Positions 57,424 to 64,000 of a stretch of DNA of 64,000 nt are shown here, in pieces (the stretch's first letter is position 1; every line of letters begins with the position of its first letter). The notes below the pieces were generated by a model. The model saw only the letters and a program-made list of their open reading frames with translations, was not told where the DNA came from and did not search any database. Origin of the DNA: Dermacentor variabilis (lineage: Eukaryota > Arthropoda > Arachnida > Ixodida > Ixodidae); the NCBI RefSeq assembly GCF_050947875.1, contig NC_134573.1, positions 69,106,315-69,170,314 on the forward strand. The letters are read 5' to 3'. The position numbers were made by a program, and so were the translations under genes.

Positions 57424-58240
57424 TTACGCCCACTGCAGGGCAAAGGCCTCTCCCATACTTCTCCAACTACCCCGGTCATGTACTAATTGTGGCCATGTTG
57501 TCCCTGCAAACGTCTTAATGTCATCCGCCCACCTAACTTTCTGCCGCCCCCTGCTACGCATCCCTTCCCTTGGAATCCAGTCCGTAACCCTTAGTGACCA
57601 TCGGTTATCTTCCCTCCTCATTACATGTCCGGCCCATGCCCATTTCTTTTTCTTGATTTCAACTAAGATGTCGTTTACCCGCGTTTGTTGCCTCACCCAA
57701 TCTGCTCTTTTATTATCCCTTAATGTCACACCCATCATTCTTCTTTCCATAGCTCGTTGCGTAGTCCTCAATTTCAGCAGAACCCTTTTCGTAAGTCTCC
57801 AGGTTTCTGCCCCATATGTGAGTACTGGTAGCACACAGCTGTTATACACTTTCCTTTTGAGGGATAGTGGCATCCTGCTGTTCATGATTTGAGAATGCCT
57901 GCCAAACGCACCCCAGCCCATTCTTATTCTTCTGGTTATTTCAGTCTCATGATCCGGATCCGTGGTCACTACCTGCCCTAAGTAGATGTAGTCCCTTACC
58001 CCTTCCAGTGCTTCGCTACCTATCGTAAACTGCTGTTCTCTTCCGAGCCTGTTAAACATTACTTTAGTTTTCTGCAGATTAATTTTCAGACCCACCCTTC
58101 TGCTTTGCCTCTCCAGGTCAGTGAGCATGCATTGCAATTGGTCTCCTGAGTTACTAAGCAAGGCAATATCATCAGCGAATCGCAAGTTGCTAAGGTATTC
58201 TCCATCAACTTTTATCCCCAATTCTTCCCACTCCAGGCCG
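57424..58240 (-). pseudogene. RTE RT, C-terminal portion
   Basis: Minus-strand frame from WEELGIKVDGEYLSNLRFAD (with the catalytic ADD of FADDIALLS) through KINLQKTKVMFNRLGREQQF, GAFGRHSQIMNSRMPLSLKR and the GHVMRREDNRWSLRVTDW tail to EAFALQWA. No stop in this part, which is unusually clean for this window, but the endonuclease and first RT motifs are absent. Confidence 0.88.
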
Positions 58241-59402
58241 CTGATGTACTTCGCTATAAAAACGCGCGAGATAGTGTCGAGCAGCCTATATTGGCTTTTG
58301 TGTGTGTATATATATATCAATTCTAAATATTGTAAGGCAGTTTGTCGTGTGCGTATCATGGACACGCATGCTTATATCGCCTTCCGTTTCCCTACCACGG
58401 TTGCGCTTTAAAACCAACAGCGCGCGCATGCGATCCCATAGATGAGATGAATACATATATATAGAAAAGTATCAGTCATAGCTCTCGTAGTATAGCCTTC
58501 TGAGCCGTTTCCCTTTTCTTTTTCTTCTCTTTGTTTTCTTCTCTTTGAAAGAAGTCCTATTAGGGTTATTATAATTACACGAAGGTATTTCGCCCTCGCC
58601 AGCAGCAGTACTTGAGATAGCTATTCCGGCGGCTAGCTTCCCACGCTATGCGTGCCGCCCCCGCACCTGTTTAAGCTTTTTCCTAGACGCTAGAGCTATA
58701 CAATATCCGCGCAACCTTGAGCGATCGGAAAGCTCGTTTTCCACCCTGGGCCGGCGGAGAGGGGAGATTTCGTTCCGGCCGCGAAGCTCTCTACATCTCA
58801 GTAAGGTGCCTCGCGGTGGTCTCGTGCTGAAGATGCCCTCTCGGTGAGCGCATATTCCCCCCCCTCATCTTTTAAGAGATTCAATACATACAAGCATTTG
58901 TCTCGCAAACCAGATTTATTTCAAGGGAATTTACCACGTCTCAATAATTTCTCTCGTCGTATACGAGTGCTGATTGCCGTGTTATAGTTTGTTAACGAAG
59001 CTTCCCCTCAAGTCTAAATATATTAAGGCAGTTTTCCTAGTCTATAAAGCCGCTCGAGTTCACGCTGCTCCTCTGGCGGCCATTTTTCAAAGAAATTATG
59101 CCTTCCAACCACTCAGAATGCCGGTCTGCCGCGGACAACATCAGTCCCTTTTCACATAAGTATGAGGCTCGGAGCGGGAGCTTTGGCGCTTGAAAGTAAC
59201 CGTTGGCTTGACGAACCAACCGACTGAGCTACCTTTCCGGGCAACATTGAAGGATCACGAGTTCAAATCACATGTTATGTTCCTTTTTTTTTCTTTTTCT
59301 TTTAATGTATTTTCCTTCCTTTTATCACTGTACGGAAACCCTCCTAAAAAAAAAAAATTATATATCCTCAATTATGTGTGGCCACACATGTGCAGGTCAT
59401 AA
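58241..59402. other. Unassigned part of the composite insertion
   Basis: No coding domain. Around 59200-59270 are tRNA-like pieces: the complement of TAGCTCAGTCGGTTGG and, on the plus strand, GAGTTCAAATC. Their opposite orientations argue against one intact tRNA gene. Confidence 0.35.
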
Positions 59403-59994
59403 ATACCAGGTTCTCTAGCCGAGTGCCATCCATGCGGTATAACCGAGCTCAGATTAGTCCACCTTGACTGATCAAATAGGGCACCACTGTAGGTTAAATG
59501 AGGCGTACAACTCCTGCGGGACCCGCCGTGGTTGCTCAGTGGTCATGGTGTTAGACTGCTGAGCACGAGGTCGCGGGATCGGACCCCGGCCACGGCGGCC
59601 GCATTTCGATGGGGGCGAAATGCGAAAACACCCGTGTACTTAGAATTAGGTGCACGTTAAAGAACCCCAGGTGGTCGAAATTTTCGGAGTCTTCCACTAC
59701 GGCGTGCATAATCAGAAAGTGGTTTTGTCACGCAAAACACCATAATTCAATTTTTAATTTAACTCCTGCGGGGACGGTAGAGTATCCGTCTCCAGTGCAA
59801 GAGGACCGTGATTCAAATCCCGGTGCCGCGCAATTCTCCACCGGGAAAAAAAAAAAAAACCGTGTGTTGAGAAAATTGCACAAACAGGCCTGGAGTGCGG
59901 CCTGATCCCGGTGACCAGAACCGGTAACGCACTCTCTCACCAGAGCAGGATTGGCCACCCTGGTGCAGTACTTGGCCACAACCTCCTATATGAA
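59403..59994 (+). repeat. tRNA-like dispersed repeat, split by a SINE
   Basis: GACGGTAGAGTATCCGTCTC then GTGATTCAAATCCCGGTGCC look like tRNA A and B boxes, followed by CCGTGTGTTGAGAAAATTGC and a 3' part ending CCTATATGAA. I associate this with a high-copy tick repeat, probably a SINE. The Ruka-type SINE sits inside it at 59521-59760. Confidence 0.45.
59521..59760 (+). mobile_element. tRNA-derived SINE (Ruka-type), full length
   Basis: Starts CCCGCCGTGGTTGCTCAGTG (A box) with GGTCGCGGGATCGGACCCC (B-box-like), then CGGCCGCATTTCGATGGGGG, GGTGCACGTTAAAGAACCCC and the tail AATTCAATTTTTAATTT. Exact 12-bp flanks AACTCCTGCGGG at 59509-59520 and 59761-59772. The Pol III promoter parts are largely intact. 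Confidence 0.93.
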
Positions 59995-60006
59995 TGATAC
60001 GTGTCA

Positions 60007-60328
60007 CTGGGTGTCAACTGCAAAGACTGGCGTCAAAAACATTGTTGTGCGCTTCGTGCAAAGAATGAAAAGAAACCGTGTGCACATGAAGGCAAGAAAA
60101 AAGCAGCTAACTAGTAAAGATCTTGGTTTCACCTCAGACAACTCAGTGTACGTCAACGAGCATTTGACGCAACAAAACAAAAAGCTTCTCGCGTCTGCGC
60201 GACAGAAAAGGAAGGAAACAAAGTGGCAATATGTCTGGACTGCCAATGGCATGGTGCTGGCTCGGAAAGATGATGGCTCGCCCATTCTGCGCACCACCAC
60301 TATTGAGGACTTATCTAAAATGACCTAA
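60007..60328 (+). pseudogene. CR1-like ORF1, C-terminal part
   Basis: The frame carries on directly from the duplicated target (DTCH then WVSTAKTGVKNIVVRFVQR), then LTSKDLGFTSDNSVYVNEHL and ETKWQYVWTANGMVLARKDD, ending LSKMT and stop. With the insertion removed it joins the 56984-57342 frame without a shift. Confidence 0.8.
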
Positions 60329-63300
60329 TGATAAACTATGACACTAATATGGCGTCTACTCATTCATCCTATCACCAAGTGACAGACGCTTATTATGACA
60401 TGCAAAAGCTGAACAAAGAATATTCTGGATGCAAGACGTTATCCTGTATACATGTTGATACAGGAAGCATCAGAAATAAGTTGGATGAAATTATTGAGTT
60501 AATACAATCCAAAACCGAAAAATTTGGTGTTGTGCTTTTCACGGAAACATGGTTAACTGCAAATGATCCTGTTCCAGAGTTTTTAGGGTATAGCTCGCAT
60601 CATGTAGGAAGAGAAAATAAAGCCGGTGGAGGGGTAGCAGTTTATGTTAAAGAGCCGTTGAAGTTAGTTGTCATTGATGAATTTTCTGTTATTACTAATG
60701 ATGTGGAATGCTTGACCGTGCACCTAAATAAAACTGCTGTAAGTGTCGTATATAGGCCCCCAACTGGAGACATGGCCACATTTTGTAGTTTTATGGAACG
60801 GCTGCTGCTTTTGACCCGATCAACTAGTAAGACTTGTGTAATTATGGGGGATGTGAATGTCAACGTGATCACTGATAACGCATGGTCAATAGATAATAAT
60901 AATATTTGGGGTTTTACGTGCCAAAACCACTTTCTGATTATGAGGCACGCCGTAGTGAAGGACTCCGGAAATTTTGACCACATGGGGTTCTTTAACGTTC
61001 ACCTAAATCTAAGTACACGGGTGTTTTCGCATTTCGCCCCCATCGAAATGCGGCCGCCGTGACCGGGATTCGATCCCGCGACCTCGTGCTCAGCAGCCCA
61101 ACACCATAGCCACTGAGCAACCACGGCGGGTTTGGTCAATAGAACTCAAAACATTGTTTTCTTGTTATGGCTGCAGTAATTACATTACTGCACCAACAAG
61201 GGTAACAGTCAATAGTGCTACATTGTTAGACATATGCGTTTAGAACTTAAATGAATGTGATGTCAAGTCGGGAGTACTGATAGCAGATGTAAGTGACCAT
61301 TTACCTGTGTTTTGTCTTATACCTAAACACCCTGACAAACAAAACAATTACTGCGAACAACGATTCCGCAGAATAATCAGATCAAATACTCTAGAGCAAT
61401 TCCGATGCCTCCTCCAGTGCGTAGACTGGCAAGAAATCTATAATGAAACAGATGTAAACAGAATGTTTGCTCTATTTCAACGAAATGTACTTGCGTGCTA
61501 TGATTTGGCTTTTCCACTTCAGCCAGCCTTCTGGAAAGAAACATAAAGAGGCGCGCAAACCTTGGGTCGACAAAAACTTGTACGAACGCATCAAAAAGAA
61601 AGACGCTATGTATCACACCTTCATCCGCACGCGGCAGCCTGACCTATTCGCGACGTACAAGAAATTTAGGAATGAAGTACAAGGTGATTTAAAGAAAGCA
61701 AAGTGTGATTACTATGAGCGCCTTTTCTCGAATATACGAAGCAATCCGAGAAAAATATGGGATGCCGTTAATGATATGACAGGAAAAAATCCAAACACGC
61801 ATCCGCAAATGACACGCTTAAACGGACGGGAAATAGAACGTGCGGAAATGGTTAGCTGCATGAATACGCATTTTATTAACGCTGGTATGAACCCTGCACA
61901 CGTTGCAATCGGAAACGATCACAGGTTTTCCACACCACGTGTATCAAACTCACTTTTCTTTAAACCGACATGTGTGGGTGAATTACGTGATCTTATCAAG
62001 ACATTAAAGCATGATGTTTCAGCTGGCGTAGACGGTGTCAGTCCTATTCCGGTTAAATATGTGTCACACGAAATAGGGCCAGCGCTTGTGCATGTCATAA
62101 ACTTGTCGCTTAGCACAGGCGTTTTTCCAGACGAGCTTAAGATAGCACGTGTCACACCAATTTATAAAGGGGGAAGTGCAGACCAATTATCGAACTACAG
62201 GCCAATTTCAGTTCTCACGGTATTTTCAAAACTTTTTGAAGGTGTTATCTATGCAAGATTATCAAATTTTTTTTACGAAAGACAACGTTTTTGCGCAATG
62301 CCAATACGGTTTTTAAAAAAAATAAGTCAACTGAGCAAGCTTTACTGGATATTAAAGATCGAATGATTGCTAACATCGAACAGAAGAAGTTAACGCTTGG
62401 CCTGTTTTTGGATCTGAAAAAGGCGTTTGATTCGATTGACCACTATATCCTAAGTGAAAAATTGGAAAGATACGGAGTACGAGGCGTTGCAGATGACTTG
62501 ATAAAATGTTATATATGTAATAGAAAACAGTTGGTGCAGCTGGGAACTACTGCATCTGAGATGCTTACCCTACATCAAGGTGTCCCACAAGGTTCAAAGT
62601 TAGGACCGTTACTATTTCTCATTTATGTTAATGATATTACAGATTTATCAGGTTCACAAACATTAGCAATGTATGCAGATGATACAAATGTGTTCTTTAC
62701 AGCTGATAACACAACAGAATTACAGCAGTGTGTAAATGAATATACAATTTTGTTATCTGACTGGTTGGCGACCAACAAACTCCAGTTGAACGCAACTAAA
62801 ACAACCTACATTATATTTAGGGCACCTAATAAAATAATTGATGCTATAATACAAGTAAAATTTAAGAACTACCTCATTAAACAGGTCGAACAAAAGAAGT
62901 TTCTGGGAATACATTTCAGTGAAGAATTGTCATGGAATACACACGTAAATTCCCTTTGCGGCGAATTATCAAAAGCATCGGTGTAATCTATAAAATTGCA
63001 CACCTGATCCCTCTATGGCTGAAAAAACAACTGTATAATGCACTTATTTATTCAAAGCTTTGCTACGGGATGTTGGTTTGGGGTACAACCACCAGAACAA
63101 ATTACACGAAATTGATTACCTTACAAAAAAGAGTTATCCGCTTATATGCAAATTACTATGGCCGTTTTTCAGATCTAAGAACCGGTCCATTATTCCAAAA
63201 ATATGATATGCTGCGTGCGGACAGGATATATTATATGAAAATTCTTCTAGAAATCCAAAAGAGAAATCCAAGCGCTCAAAGTAGTCAATGTAACATCTCC

Positions 63301-63498
63301 GGATACTCCTTGCGACACAGCTCGCGACACACACCAAAAGCAAGGACCAATTACGGGAAACAAACATTTCTCTATCAGTCCACAAAAATAATGAACAGTT
63401 ACAGTGCATCTGTATCCTTAAACACGTCTTTACAGACATTTAAAGAAAGAATTAGAGATTGGTTAGATAGGGAAGACGTATACTTTAAAATTGAATAA
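60328..63498 (+). pseudogene. CR1-like ORF2 (endonuclease and RT), disrupted
   Basis: Endonuclease: SCIHVDTGSIRNKLDEI (where related elements read N-x-R-S), LFTETWLTAND, VVYRPPTGDM, MGDVNVNV. After the SINE it resumes near 61144 with a stop after DICV and DVSDHLPVFCLIP (His kept). A one-base shift near 61530 leads to KKHKEARKPWVDKNLYERIK. RT: SAGVDGVSPIPVKYVS, LSNYRPISVLTVFSKLFEGV; shift near 62300; FLDLKKAFDSIDHYIL, GVPQGSKLGPLLFLIYVNDI, MYADDTNVFF; shift near 62960; then the C-terminal thumb and tail ending WLDREDVYFKIE. The RT catalytic residues are intact, but three shifts, a stop and the SINE prevent expression. Confidence 0.85.
60894..61132 (-). mobile_element. tRNA-derived SINE (Ruka-type), full length
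   Basis: Minus strand: CCCGCCGTGGTTGCTCAGTG head, GGTCGCGGGATCGAATCCC B box, body and tail at the left (AATAATAATATT). Exact 11-bp flanks TGGTCAATAGA at 60883-60893 and 61133-61143. Confidence 0.95.
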
Positions 63499-64000
63499 AT
63501 GCGTGTAATAAAATGAAAAATGTTTCTGCCATGAATTACATATTCTCTCTTTTCAGGATTCACATGATTTCATTTAATATCTATTGTTGGGTTTTGTATT
63601 AGCACATATGTTTGCATCCACGTACTGTTCCCAGTGTTTTATTACTTTTGGCACGCAATTATGATGTTTTTTTTATGCGCATGTTGTTGGTCTATATTGC
63701 TCCATAAATTAGCTGACGTTTATTTCGTGTATAATTGTACAATTTTAGCATACCATTAGCATCTCAAATGCTTACTTGCACTTAGCCGTTGCTGTACATT
63801 GTACTATACATTTCAAGAATCGAATGACCATGGACTTTCACAGTAACCAACGCTGTTGTAACGCGCAAAATTGTGCATATGTGTGTGACCTGCTGTCAAA
63901 CCTGTCGTTCGTGGGGGCTGAGAGCTTTGTCAGGCTTTATGCCTTTAGTCTCAGTCTACCCTCGTTTAAATGAACGAGAAATAAAATTCAATTCAAATTC
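63499..64000 (+). mobile_element. 3' untranslated region of the CR1-like LINE
   Basis: AT-rich and non-coding, ending with GTGGGGGCTGAGAGCTTTGTC, an AATAAA and ATTCAATTCAAATTC. The short tandem end suggests the true 3' end is at or just past the window edge. Confidence 0.6.

Larger units (their letters stand above)
57343..59994 (-). mobile_element. Composite insertion: RTE 3' part plus other DNA
   Basis: Flanked by the exact 12-bp repeat TGATACGTGTCA (57331-57342 and 59995-60006). The left ~890 bp (57343-58235) is RTE LINE in minus orientation with its CAT tail at the border and an intact C-terminal frame. RTE homology stops after CCACTCCAGG. The remaining 1.75 kb is not RTE and includes a tRNA-like repeat and a nested SINE. 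Confidence 0.85.
56751..64000 (+). mobile_element. CR1-like LINE, near full length, interrupted
   Basis: 5' untranslated region (about 56751-56983), ORF1 in two parts (56984-57342 and 60007-60328), ORF2 from 60328 to 63498 with endonuclease and RT, and an AT-rich 3' region ending AATAAAATTCAATTC repeats at the window edge. A 2.65-kb insertion splits ORF1 and a SINE splits ORF2. The RT motifs, no RNase H, and the ATTC-type short tandem 3' end fit the CR1/Jockey group. Exact clade not certain. Confidence 0.82.

Noticed and set aside
57251..57892. 213-codon frame with a run of histidines
   Set aside because: It reads through the CAT tail of the RTE insertion and then the antisense of the RTE gene. 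Not a protein.
59190..59280. Possible tRNA gene
   Set aside because: A-box-like and B-box-like stretches are on opposite strands, so no cloverleaf can form. Probably SINE debris.

Overview
This is 64 kb of animal genomic DNA, almost certainly from a hard tick (Ixodidae, probably metastriate). The basis is recognition, not a search: several copies of a tRNA-derived SINE of the kind known from Rhipicephalus (Ruka-type), high-copy RTE and I-superfamily LINEs of tick type, Penelope-like elements, and a host gene with long repeat-filled introns. There is no sign of bacterial gene organisation.

The one host gene I can support is on the + strand. Eight exons between 3415 and 48490 have consensus GT/AG borders and matching phases. 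They join into one 272-codon open frame coding for the middle of an SLC5-family sodium:solute symporter (closest in character to monocarboxylate/multivitamin transporters). The exons are 3415-3466, 3595-3662, 4554-4711, 31306-31446, 32794-32923, 34350-34438, 40466-40575 and 48423-48490. Both gene ends lie outside the window. The introns are 0.13, 0.9, 26.6, 1.3, 1.4, 6.0 and 7.8 kb, and a further intron probably runs to the right edge.

Everything else I recognise is transposable-element DNA, mostly inside those introns. Left of the first exon: the 3' end of an I-type LINE with an LTR fragment in its 3' region (1-1570). Introns 1-3 (3467-31305): several copies of a non-autonomous element whose ends read TTGCGATAGCAA; a 3'-truncated I-type LINE (8880-11660) with a PIF/Harbinger remnant beyond it; a 4.5-kb LTR element with no pol, a tRNA-Leu primer site and 4-bp target duplications (13572-18093); LINE pieces; a near-complete RTE LINE (23804-26690); and a Penelope-like element framed by ~240-bp inverted arms (28785-29745). 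Intron 5 is mostly one element with long terminal inverted repeats. Intron 6 holds an unclassified LINE broken by an RTE copy and a 138-bp palindrome. Intron 7 holds two decayed Gypsy-type pol segments, one of two oppositely oriented ~990-bp DNA elements, and a ~200-bp CA repeat.

The right 12.5 kb (51.5-64 kb) is two near-full-length LINEs whose 5' ends meet head to head near 56.75 kb. One is an I-superfamily element on the minus strand with gag, endonuclease, RT and RNase H. The other is a CR1-like element on the plus strand, split in ORF1 by a 2.65-kb composite insertion with an exact 12-bp target duplication and in ORF2 by a SINE. All element genes show stops, frameshifts or damaged catalytic residues, so I regard them as inactive copies. 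I found no rRNA gene, no functional tRNA gene, no CRISPR and no new multi-gene system.
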